Assembly: GCF_019801465.1 (NCBI RefSeq)
Contig: NZ_JAHVJA010000001.1
Span: forward strand, 868,001-932,000
From: Leisingera daeponensis
GTDB lineage: Bacteria > Pseudomonadota > Alphaproteobacteria > Rhodobacterales > Rhodobacteraceae
Direction: 5' to 3'
Length of the DNA stretch: 64,000 bases
Below are positions 7,211 through 17,535 of the stretch, piece after piece. The position numbers were made by a program, and so were the translations under genes. The notes below the pieces were generated by a model that was not told the DNA's origin, did no database searches, and saw nothing but the letters and a program-made list of their open reading frames with translations. How positions within the stretch are numbered: the first letter of the stretch is position 1; every line of letters starts with the position of its first letter.

Positions 7211-9889
7211 TTAAGCAGCCTTTTCCCCTGCGGCAGGCAAGGAAACCCGGAAGGCACCTCCGCCGCGACCCGGCAGATAAGACACATCACCACCCAGCCG
7301 CTGCATGACTTCCCGGCAGATCGCCAGCCCCAGCCCGGCCCCGCCGGCCCGTTCCGGGCTGACCCTGGCAAATTTTTCAAAGATCATTTGCTGGGCATCC
7401 TGAGGCACACCGCTGCCGTTGTCGGTGAATTCGACATGCAGCCATCCGCCGGATGCCGACGCCGACACCGTCAGCTCCGGCTGATCCGCGTCACAGTATT
7501 TCTGGGCGTTGGCGATCAGATTGATGAACACTTGCGCCAGCCGGTCGAGATCGGACGAAATCCGGAAGCCTTCCGCATCCGGCCAGCGCTTGACCGTCAG
7601 CGGCCGCTCCGACCCGGCCAGCGCGGCAGAAACGGCGTGATCCAGCACCTCTGACAGGCCGCCAGCGGTGATGTTGAGGCTGACCTGGCCGCTTTCGAGC
7701 ACGCTGAGGTCCAGCAGGTCATTCAGCAGCCGGGTCAGCCGCAGTGTTTCATCGTGAATGATCCCGGCATAACGCCGCTGCTCTTGCGCGCTCAGCTGCC
7801 CGGCGTCGCGCAGGATCTCGGAAAACGCGCGGATTGAGGTCATCGGCGTGCGCAGTTCGTGGCTGACCTGGCTCAGAAAGGCGTCCTTCTGCTCAGACAG
7901 CTGCGTCAGTTTTTCGTTTGTTTCCCTTAGCTTCCGAGCCGTTGCTGACAACTCCGCGGACTGCGCCTCCAAGCGGCTGGAATACTCCAGCATCTGCGCG
8001 GTCTCATCCGCAACCGCCAGCAAATCCGCCACCGAAACCGAAGAGCCGCCGGCGATCTGCCCAATCATCGCATGTGCCGCGGCCGCCCCGATCGAGGCGC
8101 TCAGCTCGCGTTCCAGCCGCTCCAGAAACGCAGGCGTAGGCTCCGGCAGCGGGCCGCGCCCGCCCTGGCGCTGCCGCTCGCGGTCAAAAAACGCCTGCGC
8201 CTCCGTGGCGCCCAGAATCCGCTGCGACATGATCATCAGGTCTTCGCACTGCGCCACCGAACCGGTCCAGCCGCGCGGCCCTGCGGAATGGTCAAACACA
8301 TTGACGAACTGCGCCCCTTGCAGCCGCTCCAGCGGGCTGGGGAAACTCATTAGCGAAACCAGGCAGAACACCAGCGCATTGAGGCTCATCGACCACATCA
8401 CCGCGTGGACCGTGGGATCCAGCCCCTCGATTCCGAACAGCGCCGACGGGCGCAGCCAGCTGAGCCCGAAAAGGCCGTGGCGCAGGATGTGCTCCGGCAG
8501 CAGGCCGCCCCCAAGGGCGGGCAGCAGCATCGTGTAAAGCCAGATCCCGAAGCCAACCGTCAGACCGGCCAATGCTCCGCTGCGGGTGGCGCCGCGCCAG
8601 AACAACCCGCCCACCAGCGCAGGCAGCAGTTGCGCCACCCCCGCAAAGGAGATGAGCCCGATGGCGGCCAGCGCCGCAACACCGCCGGAGAGGTGGTAGT
8701 AGAAATATCCCAGCGCCATGATCGCGGCGATCGACACCCGGCGCGATAGCAGCACGACGTCGCGCACATCACCCGAAACTGACGCCCGCCGGCTCTGCAG
8801 CCGCAGCCAGACCGGCATCACGATGTGGTTCGACACCATCGTCGACAACGCCATCGCCGCCACGATCACCATAGACGTGGCTGAGGAAAACCCGCCGAGG
8901 AACGACAGCATTGCCAGCCCTTGCTGGCCCTGCTGCAACGGAACCGTCAGCACGAACATGTCGGGATTCGATCCGGCAGGCAGCAAATCCAGCCCGACTA
9001 CGGCAATCGGCACCACGAACATTGAAATGAGCAACAGATACAGGGGAAATGCCCAGGAGGCGATACGAAGGTGGCGTTCGTCCTCATTCTCCACCACCAT
9101 CACCTGGAACATGCGCGGCAGGCAGATGAAGGCCGCGGCGGCCAGGAAAGTGATTGTGGCCCAGCGGCTTCCATCAACATTCCACTGGCCGATCTGCGAG
9201 GCGTCGATGCGGGCCAGGGTTTCGCCGACACCGCCGGCAACCCCCCAGACGACAAAAACCCCGACCGCCAGCAGCGCCGCCAGTTTGACGATCGCTTCGA
9301 GAGCAACCGCTGTCACCACGCCGTGATGGCGCTCGTTGGCGTTGAGGTTGCGGGTGCCGAAAAGAATCGCAAACACTGCCAGCCCGGCCGCCACCCAGAA
9401 AACAATCGAGGTTTCGTTGTACCCCCGCAGCGGATCGGCCTCGGCAAAGATGGCGAAAGACAGGGTAACCGACTGCAATTGCAACGAAATATAAGGGGTA
9501 ACGCCAATCACCGCGAGAATGGTCACCCCTGCGGCCAGAAGATTGGACTTGCCATAGCGCGACGACAAGAGGTCAGCGATGGAGGTGATCCGCTGGCTGC
9601 GGCCGATCCGCACCAGCTTGCGAAGGCCCCACCACCAGCAGATCATCACAAGCGACGGCCCCAGGTAGATGGTCACATACTCCAGCCCCGAGCGCGCCGC
9701 ATATCCAACAGCGCCGTAAAACGTCCAGGCAGTGCAGTAGATCGACAGCGACAGCGTGTAAATCAGCGGCGAGCGCATCCAGGCCGCGCTCTTGCCGCGC
9801 GTTGCCATGCGGTCCGCCCAGAACGCGATAAAGAACAGGAAGGCGACATAGGCCAGGCACACAAACGCAAGCACATTGAGCGAGGCCAT
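7211..9889 (-). CDS. Sodium:solute symporter-histidine kinase fusion (CbrA-like)
   Basis: An 892-residue sensor. Residues 1 to about 510 hold roughly a dozen membrane segments of the sodium:solute symporter family. A coiled linker (ETAQMLEYSSRLEAQSAEL, near 615) leads to a HisKA domain with SHELRTP (phospho-acceptor H677). The HATPase domain follows, with NLIANAQ, DNGSGVP and GGAGLGLAI boxes. There is no C-terminal receiver, unlike some hybrids. In CbrA-type proteins the transporter half couples solute binding or transport to kinase output. The gene is last in an operon: receiver, small membrane protein, kinase. Its ATG overlaps the preceding stop as TGATG. The ligand is unknown; related proteins sense histidine, acetate or other small nutrients. 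Confidence 0.9.
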   Translation of the reverse strand: MASLNVLAFVCLAYVAFLFFIAFWADRMATRGKSAAWMRSPLIYTLSLSIYCTAWTFYGAVGYAARSGLEYVTIYLGPSLVMICWWWGLRKLVRIGRSQRITSIADLLSSRYGKSNLLAAGVTILAVIGVTPYISLQLQSVTLSFAIFAEADPLRGYNETSIVFWVAAGLAVFAILFGTRNLNANERHHGVVTAVALEAIVKLAALLAVGVFVVWGVAGGVGETLARIDASQIGQWNVDGSRWATITFLAAAAFICLPRMFQVMVVENEDERHLRIASWAFPLYLLLISMFVVPIAVVGLDLLPAGSNPDMFVLTVPLQQGQQGLAMLSFLGGFSSATSMVIVAAMALSTMVSNHIVMPVWLRLQSRRASVSGDVRDVVLLSRRVSIAAIMALGYFYYHLSGGVAALAAIGLISFAGVAQLLPALVGGLFWRGATRSGALAGLTVGFGIWLYTMLLPALGGGLLPEHILRHGLFGLSWLRPSALFGIEGLDPTVHAVMWSMSLNALVFCLVSLMSFPSPLERLQGAQFVNVFDHSAGPRGWTGSVAQCEDLMIMSQRILGATEAQAFFDRERQRQGGRGPLPEPTPAFLERLERELSASIGAAAAHAMIGQIAGGSSVSVADLLAVADETAQMLEYSSRLEAQSAELSATARKLRETNEKLTQLSEQKDAFLSQVSHELRTPMTSIRAFSEILRDAGQLSAQEQRRYAGIIHDETLRLTRLLNDLLDLSVLESGQVSLNITAGGLSEVLDHAVSAALAGSERPLTVKRWPDAEGFRISSDLDRLAQVFINLIANAQKYCDADQPELTVSASASGGWLHVEFTDNGSGVPQDAQQMIFEKFARVSPERAGGAGLGLAICREVMQRLGGDVSYLPGRGGGAFRVSLPAAGEKAA

Positions 9890-10206
9890 CAGCCGTCCTC
9901 CGCCCCGCTTGCCTCATCCGGGCCGCCGGTCCAGTGATCCGCCCACCGCTGCACCGCCAGACTGAACACGAAGCAAGCTGCGATCAGGCCGATCCAGACG
10001 GCAAAGACATAAATGATGGCAGCTGACATGCTGACCCCGCCGCGCGCTGCCGGATGTGAGGACGCCTCGGGCCACAACAGCGGCAGCGCCAAAAGCAACG
10101 CCCCCAGAACCGGCAGCAACCGGGAAATGTCCATCAGCCGGCGGCGGCGGTAAGTCTGACGCTCCGAGCGGGTGCCCGCCTGTTCATCGCCGCTCCCCAT
10201 GGCCAT
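9889..10206 (-). CDS. Small two-TM protein coupled to the symporter-kinase
   Basis: A 105-residue protein with a basic N-terminus (TYRRRR), one hydrophobic segment around residues 28-45 and a second around 59-85, and an acidic C-terminus. It lies 7 bp after the receiver gene and shares one base with the kinase start. Solute symporters of the ActP and related classes are often paired with small two-TM subunits (DUF485 or DUF4212). This protein could fill that role for the symporter half of the kinase, but I cannot assign it to either family by sight. A start at MDISRLL, 24 codons in, is possible. Confidence 0.6.
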   Translation of the reverse strand: MAMGSGDEQAGTRSERQTYRRRRLMDISRLLPVLGALLLALPLLWPEASSHPAARGGVSMSAAIIYVFAVWIGLIAACFVFSLAVQRWADHWTGGPDEASGAEDG

Positions 10207-10213
10207 CGCGCCC

Positions 10214-10594
10214 TTATCCCTGCCCGGCCTGCGCGTGCAGGTCGCGCACCGCTGTCAGAACCTCGGCGTTGGAGAAGGGCTTTGTCATGAACCGGGTCAC
10301 CCCCGCTTTCTCCGCCATCTCACGGTCCCGCATCTGTCCGCGGGCGGTCAGCATCAGCACAGGCAGGGCCTGCAAGCCCTCAACCGCGCGGACCTCCCGC
10401 ACGATTTCCAAACCGCTTTTTCCCGGCAGCATCAAATCCAGAATCACCAGGTCTGGAGCGGCGTCACGGATCACCTCCACCGCGGTCGCGCCATCGCTGT
10501 GCGCATCAACACTCCAGCCGTCGCGCATCAGCAAAAACCGGATAGCCTCCGTGATATTCGGTTCATCTTCTATCAGAACTACATGCCTGCCCAT
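10214..10594 (-). CDS. Single-domain response regulator
   Basis: A 126-residue stand-alone receiver. The acidic pair is in LIEDE (E9, D10), the phospho-acceptor is D53 in VILDLMLPG, and the conserved lysine is K105 in FMTKPF. No output domain follows, so it must act by protein contact or as a phosphate relay or sink. It is the first gene of the unit with the small membrane protein and the symporter-kinase, making it the obvious partner. GGGAGG lies 10 nt before the ATG. The upstream gene ends 92 bp away, so partial co-transcription with the XRE regulator is possible. Confidence 0.9.
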   Translation of the reverse strand: MGRHVVLIEDEPNITEAIRFLLMRDGWSVDAHSDGATAVEVIRDAAPDLVILDLMLPGKSGLEIVREVRAVEGLQALPVLMLTARGQMRDREMAEKAGVTRFMTKPFSNAEVLTAVRDLHAQAGQG

Positions 10595-10686
10595 CAGCAG
10601 TCTTTCCTCCCGGCGCGGCCCTGCAGCCTGGACAGCCCGGGCACGCGGTTATTTTTCCGCAGGTTAGCCGCCTGCCGGCATGAGTG

Positions 10687-11985
10687 TCAAAACTCTTCCT
10701 TCAGGATCGACGGTTCGCGCCGGGCCGGGCAGGCCTGGCGCGGGCAAATCCTGCAGCTGGCTCCGACCGGCTGCGGATCCTGAGCGTCCTTGGCACCGGG
10801 CAGGATCAGCATCACGGCCCGGTACAGGGGATCTTCTCCGAAATCGGGCTGTTTCTGCGGCCAGGCCACCGCCATGCAATCAAAGGCTGCCGCGTTGCGC
10901 CCGTGCTGCACGACATTGCGCCGCACCGGAACATTCGGGTTCACCAGCGCTGTGTAAAGCGGCCACAGCGGGCAGGACGCCCCGAAGCGCGGCATCGCAA
11001 AGCCGGTGACCGGCTTGCGGAACAGCAGCGTTCCCGACGCATCGCAAACCACCAGCCCGGCCTCCCGCCCCAGCACCTCCTCCGGCAGCGCGGCCAGCCG
11101 CCGCAGCACCGCTGGCAGGCCGCACCCGAAGTGCTGCGCCAGCGCCGCCGGGTCCAGCCCGCCGGCGCGGAGTTCGCGCTCCAGTGCCTGCAGCGGCATC
11201 GCGCGGGCGTCTGCCTGGTACTGCGCCAGCGCAGCGCGGGCCAGGCTGCGGGCCGCCTCGCTGACCAACTCCGGGGCCTCCCGCACCAGATCCTGCGGCT
11301 CCGCCCGTTCCTCCTCCAGCTCCGGGAAATGGAACCGGTTTGCCTGCAGGTAGGCTTCGGCTTCCTCCTGCGGCATGCCGCGGCGGTCGGCGCCGGCGGC
11401 GCCCTCATCCAGGAAACCCACCAGCGCCCGGCTGCTTTCCGACAGGCGCAGCGAATCTTCATTGAGATTCTTGTGAAACCGGTCGCGCCATTCCTGCTCC
11501 AGCTCGCCTGTTTCCGCCAGAATCGACGCTGTGGACCTGATCGCCGCCGCGGTCGACAGCACCTCATGCACGGATGCGGCCAGATTGGGGTCGTGGGTCA
11601 GCCGGTCCGAGAGCGTCTCCACCGTCCGCTCCAGGACGGCGATGCGGCGGTGGCCGGCTGCCAGCACCTCTGCCCAGCCTGGAAAGCGGCCGGCAAACTC
11701 ATCTACCCGGTCCAGTTCCGCCACCGGCACACCACTGTCCGCCGCCGCCTCCCGCAGGGTCGAGATCAGCGCCGCCTCCGCGCCTTCGCTGAGCATCGAC
11801 GGCTCCACCCCCAGCACACCGGCAATACCGACCAGCAGTTTACCGCCGATTCTGCGGCGGTTGTGCTCGATCAGGTTCAGATAGGAGGCAGAGATCCCCG
11901 CTTCCCGCGCAAGTTCGGCCTGGCGCATGCCCAGGATCAGCCTGCGCTCGCGGATCCGGCTGCCGGTCAGGGTGTCGCGTGCCAT
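10687..11985 (-). CDS. XRE-family regulator with DUF2083-type acyl-sensing C-terminus
   Basis: A 432-residue regulator. Residues 6-60 form a helix-turn-helix (RIRERRLILGMRQAELAREA, then SASYLNLIEHNRRRI). The long C-terminal part with CPLWPLYTAL near residue 347 and a late cysteine cluster (CRICPRQACP) fits the DUF2083 proteins. These include short-chain fatty-acyl regulators of the RamB/ScfR type that respond to acyl-CoA. The start at 11985 is chosen because GAGAGG precedes it; an upstream in-frame codon 17 residues earlier lacks one. It is divergent from a Liv-type ABC importer, so control of that importer and possibly itself is expected. A clean inverted repeat sits in the shared promoter. 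Confidence 0.83.
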   Translation of the reverse strand: MARDTLTGSRIRERRLILGMRQAELAREAGISASYLNLIEHNRRRIGGKLLVGIAGVLGVEPSMLSEGAEAALISTLREAAADSGVPVAELDRVDEFAGRFPGWAEVLAAGHRRIAVLERTVETLSDRLTHDPNLAASVHEVLSTAAAIRSTASILAETGELEQEWRDRFHKNLNEDSLRLSESSRALVGFLDEGAAGADRRGMPQEEAEAYLQANRFHFPELEEERAEPQDLVREAPELVSEAARSLARAALAQYQADARAMPLQALERELRAGGLDPAALAQHFGCGLPAVLRRLAALPEEVLGREAGLVVCDASGTLLFRKPVTGFAMPRFGASCPLWPLYTALVNPNVPVRRNVVQHGRNAAAFDCMAVAWPQKQPDFGEDPLYRAVMLILPGAKDAQDPQPVGASCRICPRQACPARREPSILKEEF

Positions 11986-12078
11986 GCGTGCGGGCCTCTC
12001 AAAACACTTCCATTTCAAAGACTTTCTGCAACGCAAAATAAGTTTGTTTACAGATCACCCAAATTATCTGTTCAGTTA

Positions 12079-12102
12079 TTTACAGAATTTTCAAGCTGTA
12101 AA
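12079..12102. promoter_or_regulatory. Operator-like inverted repeat in the XRE regulator/importer intergenic region
   Basis: TTTACAG (12079-12085), 10 nt, CTGTAAA (12096-12102) is a perfect 7-bp inverted repeat. A third copy, TTTACAGA, starts at 12047, exactly 32 bp (three helical turns) before the first. The repeat ends 9 bp before the candidate -35 of the importer promoter, an activator-like position. Confidence 0.55.
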
Positions 12103-12111
12103 AGGGTTTTA

Positions 12112-12141
12112 TTGCCTGAATTTACATGAGCCTCCCATACT
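12112..12141 (+). promoter_or_regulatory. Candidate promoter of the ABC importer operon
   Basis: TTGCCT (12112-12117) and CATACT (12136-12141) spaced by 18 bp, about 75 bp upstream of the substrate-binding protein start. The weak -35 fits a promoter that needs an activator. Confidence 0.4.
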
Positions 12142-12216
12142 GATTTTGCACGCAAAGTGCTGGTACCGCGCAGAAGTGAGGAGCTGCAAGGCACCAATCT
12201 TATCAGGGAGGAATAC

Positions 12217-13563
12217 ATGACTAAATTTGACGTTTCGCGTCGCGGAGTCTTGAAGTCCGGCGCATTTGCCGGCGCCGGCGTGGCGCTGCCGACCATCTTT
12301 ACCGCCTCTTCCGCGGCGGCCTTTACCAATGAACCGACCGGGAGCTCAGTGACCCTGGGCTTCAACGTCCCGCAGACCGGCCCCTACGCAGACGAGGGCG
12401 CCGACGAGCTGCGCGCCTATGAACTGGCGGTCGAGCATCTGAACGGCGGCGGCGACGGCGGCATGATGAACACCTTCAGCTCCAAGGCGCTGCAGGGCTC
12501 CGGCATCCTGGGCAAGAAGGTCGAATACGTCACCGGTGACACCCAGACCAAATCGGACGCCGCCCGCGCATCCGCCAAGTCGATGATCGAAAAGGACGGC
12601 GCGGTGATGATCACCGGCGGCTCGTCATCCGGTGTGGCGATCGCCGTTCAGGGCCTTTGCCAGGAGGCAGGCGTGATCTTCATGGCGGGCCTCACCCATT
12701 CCAACGACACCACCGGCAAGGACAAGAAAGCCAACGGCTTCCGCCATTTCTTCAACGCCTACATGTCCGGCGCGGCACTGGCGCCGGTGCTCAAGAACCT
12801 CTACGGCACCGACCGCAAGGCCTATCATCTGACTGCCGACTACACCTGGGGCTGGTCGCAGGAAGAATCGATCAAGGCCGCCACCGAAGCAATGGGCTGG
12901 CAGACGGTGAACACGGTGAAGACACCGCTGGCGGCAACCGACTTCTCCTCCTACATCGCCCCGGTTCTGAACTCCGGCGCCGACGTGCTGGTGCTGAACC
13001 ACTACGGCGGCAACATGGTCAACTCGCTGACCAACGCGGTGCAGTTCGGCCTGCGCGACAAGCAGGTGAACGGCAAGAACTTCGAAATCGTGGTGCCGCT
13101 CTACTCGCGGCTGATGGCCAAGGGCGCGGGCGCCAACGTCAAGGGCATCCACGGCTCCACAAACTGGCACTGGACGCTGCAGGATGAGGGCTCCAAGGCC
13201 TTCGTGAAATCCTTCGGCACCAAATACGGGTTCCCGCCGAGCCAGGCTGCGCATACCTGCTATGTGCAGACCCTGCTTTATGCCGATGCGGTGGAACGGG
13301 CCGGCAGCTTCAACCCCTGTGCAGTGGCAGAGGCGCTCGAAGGCTACGAGTTCGACGGCCTCGGCAACGGCCCGACCCTTTACCGCGCCGAGGACCACCA
13401 GTGCTTCAAGGACGTTCTTGTGGTGCGCGGCAAGGAGAACCCGACCTCCGAGTTCGACCTGCTGGAAGTGGTCGAGGTCACCCCGCGGGCGCAGGTGGAA
13501 TACGCACCGGACCATCCGATGTTCGCCGGCGGCAGCCTGGGCGAATGCAACCCGGGCGCTTAA
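12217..13563 (+). CDS. ABC importer substrate-binding protein, Liv/amide type, Tat signal
   Basis: A 448-residue periplasmic binding protein of the branched-chain amino acid/short-chain amide superfamily. It has a Tat-type leader (SRRGVLKSGAFAGAG) with a cleavage-like site after ASSAAA near residue 35. The mature protein opens with VTLGFNVPQTGPYADEG, typical of the family. The start at 12217 is supported by AGGGAGG 6 nt upstream. It is the first gene of a five-gene importer operon. The ligand is not evident. The XRE acyl-type regulator and nearby acyl-CoA synthetase suggest a carboxylic acid rather than an amino acid. Confidence 0.88.
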   Translation: MTKFDVSRRGVLKSGAFAGAGVALPTIFTASSAAAFTNEPTGSSVTLGFNVPQTGPYADEGADELRAYELAVEHLNGGGDGGMMNTFSSKALQGSGILGKKVEYVTGDTQTKSDAARASAKSMIEKDGAVMITGGSSSGVAIAVQGLCQEAGVIFMAGLTHSNDTTGKDKKANGFRHFFNAYMSGAALAPVLKNLYGTDRKAYHLTADYTWGWSQEESIKAATEAMGWQTVNTVKTPLAATDFSSYIAPVLNSGADVLVLNHYGGNMVNSLTNAVQFGLRDKQVNGKNFEIVVPLYSRLMAKGAGANVKGIHGSTNWHWTLQDEGSKAFVKSFGTKYGFPPSQAAHTCYVQTLLYADAVERAGSFNPCAVAEALEGYEFDGLGNGPTLYRAEDHQCFKDVLVVRGKENPTSEFDLLEVVEVTPRAQVEYAPDHPMFAGGSLGECNPGA

Positions 13564-13634
13564 GCCAGCAACCGGGCATTGGAACTTAAAAATATCCGGA
13601 CCGGATTCCGGGCCGGATTCCGGCTGCCCGAACC

Positions 13635-13662
13635 GGCCCGTCCGCCCCCCGCCGGACGGGCC
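13635..13662 (+). terminator. Stem-loop between binding-protein and permease genes
   Basis: Ten-base arms GGCCCGTCCG (13635-13644) and CGGACGGGCC (13653-13662) with an 8-nt loop and no T-tract. Such structures after the first gene of ABC operons commonly stabilise or attenuate the message, so that the binding protein is made in excess over the permease. Just upstream, CCGGATTCCGG is repeated in tandem. Confidence 0.6.
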
Positions 13663-13689
13663 TCCCAAACCTGACGCACGGTGGGACCT

Positions 13690-14712
13690 ATGGACGCCAT
13701 TCTCCTGCAAATCCTGAACGGGCTGGACAAAGGCTCGGCCTATGCGCTGATCGCGCTGGGTTTGACACTCATTTTCGGCACGCTGGGCGTGGTGAACTTC
13801 GCCCACGGGGCGCTGTTCATGATCGGCGCCTTCTGCGCCGTCACCCTGCAGCGCATTCTGAACCTCAGCTTCGAAACCGTCGATGAAACGCAGACCGATT
13901 TCCTCGGCAACCCGCTGAAGGTGAAAACCCCCTATGTCGAGGCCTGGTTCGGCCCCGACATCGGCGGCTCCATCGTCGACTGGGCAGTGCCGCTGGCGAT
14001 CCTCTTCGCCATCCCGATCATGATCGGCGTCGGCTATGTGATGGAGCGCGGCCTGATCAAGCATTTCTACAAGCGCCCCCATGCGGACCAGATCCTGGTG
14101 ACCTTCGGCCTCGCCATCGTGCTGCAGGAAGTGGTCAAGTACTTCTACGGCGCCAACCCGATCCAGACCCCGGCGCCGGACGCGCTGAACGGGGTGATGA
14201 ACCTCGGCGCCGTTATCGGCATGGACATCATCTACCCGGTCTGGCGGGTGGTGTATTTCGCCTTTGCCGTGCTGATCATCGGCGGCATCTTCTGTTTCCT
14301 GCAGTTCACCACATTCGGCATGGTGGTCCGGGCGGGCATGGCCGACCGCGAGACGGTCGGACTGCTGGGCATCAACATCGACCGCCGCTTCACCATCATG
14401 TTCGGCATCGCCGCCGCTGTCGCCGGACTGGCGGGGGTGATGTACACCCCGATCAACCCGCCGAACTACCACATGGGCATGGATTTCCTCGTTCTCAGCT
14501 TCGTCGTGGTCGTCGTCGGCGGCATGGGCTCCCTGCCCGGCGCCGTGCTGGCCGGCTTCCTGCTGGGCATCCTGGAAAGCTTTGCCTCCACCACCTGGGC
14601 CACCACCACCCTGCCCGGAATCAACCAGATCATCATCTATCTCGTCGCCATCGCCGTGCTGCTGACCAGACCGCGCGGGCTGATGGGGCGCAAAGGCGTG
14701 ATGGAGGACTAA
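13690..14712 (+). CDS. Liv-type ABC importer permease (LivH-like)
   Basis: A 340-residue inner-membrane permease with about eight hydrophobic segments. It contains the family motif [18 protein letters not shown] near the N-terminus and the cytoplasmic [16 protein letters not shown] loop near residue 278 that contacts the ATPases. The ATG at 13690 ([11 protein letters not shown]) is preferred over the GTG three codons upstream. It follows the intercistronic hairpin and is 4 bp from the second permease gene. With the next three genes it forms one importer. Confidence 0.9.
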   Translation: MDAILLQILNGLDKGSAYALIALGLTLIFGTLGVVNFAHGALFMIGAFCAVTLQRILNLSFETVDETQTDFLGNPLKVKTPYVEAWFGPDIGGSIVDWAVPLAILFAIPIMIGVGYVMERGLIKHFYKRPHADQILVTFGLAIVLQEVVKYFYGANPIQTPAPDALNGVMNLGAVIGMDIIYPVWRVVYFAFAVLIIGGIFCFLQFTTFGMVVRAGMADRETVGLLGINIDRRFTIMFGIAAAVAGLAGVMYTPINPPNYHMGMDFLVLSFVVVVVGGMGSLPGAVLAGFLLGILESFASTTWATTTLPGINQIIIYLVAIAVLLTRPRGLMGRKGVMED

Positions 14713-14716
14713 GGCC

Positions 14717-15922
14717 ATGTTCGGATTAAACAAAAAAGACACCAGCGTTCTCATCATCGTGGCGGTTATGGTGATGCTCGCCCCCTTCCTGCTGAACCCC
14801 TTCCCCTCAGCCTCCGGGCTTGCGCAATTCAACGCCGGCTATCCGGACCTGATGCAGAAGTTCGTGATTTTCGGCATCTTCGCGATCGGTTTCAACATCC
14901 TGTTCGGCCTGACCGGCTACCTCAGCTTCGGCCACGCCGCCTTTCTCGGCGTCGGATCCTACTCCTGTGTCTGGATGTTCAAACTGCTGGGCTACAACGT
15001 GCTACCGGGCATCCTGCTGTCGATCGCCGTCTCCGGCGTCTTCGCTCTGCTCATCGGCTACGTCAGCCTGCGCCGCTCGGGAATTTATTTCTCCATCCTG
15101 ACGCTTGCTTTTGCGCAGATGAGTTACGCGCTGGCCTATTCGGTTCTCTCCAACCCCAAATTCAACCTGACCAACGGCGAAACCGGGCTTCAGGTCTATG
15201 CCGACGATCCGCAATGGTTCCACAACCCCGACCGCCTGCCCGACCTGCCGCATCTTTTCGGGCTCAGCATGCGGGCGACCTACAAGCTGGATCTGGGCGC
15301 CTGGGAGTTCCAGTTCAACGCGGGCTACTACCTGTGCGCCGTGATCATGCTCGCCTGCTTCTACCTAGCCATCCGCATCTTCCGCTCCCCCTTCGGAATG
15401 ATGCTGCGGGCGGTGAAATCGAACCAGCAGCGGATGAACTACACTGGCCTCAACAGCCGCCCCTACACGCTGGCCGCCTTTGTGATCTCCGGCATGTACG
15501 CCGGGCTGGCCGGCGGGCTTCTGTCTGCGGTGGATCCGCTGGCGGGCGCCGAGCGGATGCAATGGACCGCCTCCGGCGAGGTCGTGCTGATGACCATTCT
15601 GGGCGGCGCCGGCACTCTGATCGGCCCGGTCCTGGGCGCAGGCTTCATCAAGTACTTCGAAAACATCTTCTCCAAGATCAACGACTACGTGCTGCACAGC
15701 TGGTTCAGCTTCCTGCCGGATGGCATGGAGGACGCCGTGGTGTTCCTGATCCACCCCTTCATCGGCAAGGGCTGGCACCTGACGCTGGGCATCCTGTTCA
15801 TGCTGGTGGTGATCTTCCTGCCCGGCGGGCTGGTCGAAGGCGGACAGCGGCTGGTGAACTGGATCCGCGGCCGCAAGGCCAAAAGCAGCACCGCCGCCCA
15901 TGAAACCAACCCCGCGGAATAA
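14717..15922 (+). CDS. Liv-type ABC importer permease (LivM-like)
   Basis: A 401-residue permease with roughly ten membrane segments. The family signature [19 protein letters not shown] is near residue 57 and the ATPase-contact loop [15 protein letters not shown] near residue 296. A periplasmic-type loop around residues 155-195 is longer than in core LivM proteins. It pairs with the preceding LivH-like permease and lies 12 bp upstream of the first ATPase gene. Confidence 0.9.
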   Translation: MFGLNKKDTSVLIIVAVMVMLAPFLLNPFPSASGLAQFNAGYPDLMQKFVIFGIFAIGFNILFGLTGYLSFGHAAFLGVGSYSCVWMFKLLGYNVLPGILLSIAVSGVFALLIGYVSLRRSGIYFSILTLAFAQMSYALAYSVLSNPKFNLTNGETGLQVYADDPQWFHNPDRLPDLPHLFGLSMRATYKLDLGAWEFQFNAGYYLCAVIMLACFYLAIRIFRSPFGMMLRAVKSNQQRMNYTGLNSRPYTLAAFVISGMYAGLAGGLLSAVDPLAGAERMQWTASGEVVLMTILGGAGTLIGPVLGAGFIKYFENIFSKINDYVLHSWFSFLPDGMEDAVVFLIHPFIGKGWHLTLGILFMLVVIFLPGGLVEGGQRLVNWIRGRKAKSSTAAHETNPAE

Positions 15923-15934
15923 GGAGACAGACCA

Positions 15935-16690
15935 ATGGGTATCCTTGAAGTCAAAGACGTGGGGAAACGGTTCGGCGGCCTGCAAGCGCTGTCCGACGTG
16001 AACCTCAGCGTAAAGGAAAACTCGGTCCATGCGATCATCGGGCCGAACGGCGCAGGCAAGTCCACCCTGTTGAACTGCCTGGTCGGCAAGCTGATCCCCG
16101 ACACCGGATCGGTGATGTTCGACGGCCAGTCCGTGCTGGGCCGCGCACCCTATGAGATCAACCAGATGGGCATTTCCCGCGTGTTCCAGACGCCTGAGAT
16201 CTTCGGCGACCTGACCGTGCTGGAAAACATGATGATCCCCTGCTTCGCCAAGCGGGACGGCGCATTCGAGCTGAACGCGCTGTCCGCGGTTCTCAAGCAG
16301 AATGACATCCTGGAGCGTGCTGAGCACATGCTGGAAGAGATGAACATGGCGGACAAGCGCGGCATGCACGCCGCCGCGCTGTCCCGCGGCGACAAGCGGC
16401 GGCTGGAGATCGGCATGTGCCTGAGCCAGGAACCGCGCCTGCTGCTGCTGGATGAGCCCACTGCAGGCATGGCCCGGGCCGATACCAACAACACCATCGA
16501 CCTGCTCAAGCAGATTTCCGAGGAGCGCGACATCACCATCGCCATCATCGAGCACGACATGCATGTGGTGTTCTCGCTGGCCAACCGGATCACTGTGCTG
16601 GCTCAGGGCACCCCCCTGGTCGAAGACGACCCGCAGAACATCCGCGGCAATCCGAAGGTGCGTGAAGCCTATCTGGGCGAGTCGGCGTAA
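15935..16690 (+). CDS. Liv-type ABC importer ATPase (LivG-like)
   Basis: A 251-residue ATP-binding subunit. Walker A is GPNGAGKST (about residue 35) and Walker B is LLLLDEPTAGM near 170, followed by the H-loop in IIEHDMHVV. The ABC signature is unusual: LSRGDKRRLEIG, where LSYGQQRRLEIA is common in LivG. The residues preceding it are also variant. AAGGAG lies 8 nt upstream of the ATG. It works with the LivF-like subunit encoded 12 bp downstream. Confidence 0.9.
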   Translation: MGILEVKDVGKRFGGLQALSDVNLSVKENSVHAIIGPNGAGKSTLLNCLVGKLIPDTGSVMFDGQSVLGRAPYEINQMGISRVFQTPEIFGDLTVLENMMIPCFAKRDGAFELNALSAVLKQNDILERAEHMLEEMNMADKRGMHAAALSRGDKRRLEIGMCLSQEPRLLLLDEPTAGMARADTNNTIDLLKQISEERDITIAIIEHDMHVVFSLANRITVLAQGTPLVEDDPQNIRGNPKVREAYLGESA

Positions 16691-16702
16691 GGAGGAACCA
16701 CC

Positions 16703-17458
<756 letters not shown>

Positions 17459-17503
17459 CAATGGCTCCAATGGCAGCGGCTCCCTGCCGCTGCTATCCGC
17501 CTA

Positions 17504-17535
17504 AGGCCGGCCCCGCCCAGGGCCGGCCTCTTTTT
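17504..17535 (+). terminator. Terminator of the ABC importer operon
   Basis: A 10-bp perfect stem AGGCCGGCCC/GGGCCGGCCT with a 6-nt loop, followed by CTTTTT, 46 bp after the last ATPase gene. Confidence 0.9.

Noticed and set aside
7211-9889. Plain solute symporter (ActP/PutP-like)
   Set aside because: HisKA and HATPase domains with complete H, N and G boxes continue in the same frame.
13576-13634. Tandem CCGGATTCCGG as a regulatory site
   Set aside because: Only two copies of a GC-rich imperfect palindrome inside an intercistronic gap; probably part of the RNA structure before the permease gene.
12625-14832. A very long open frame on the minus strand across the importer genes
   Set aside because: It lies opposite well-supported binding-protein and permease genes, its composition (His, Gly, Asp, Gln-rich) is what GC-rich codons give in antisense, and it has no domain.
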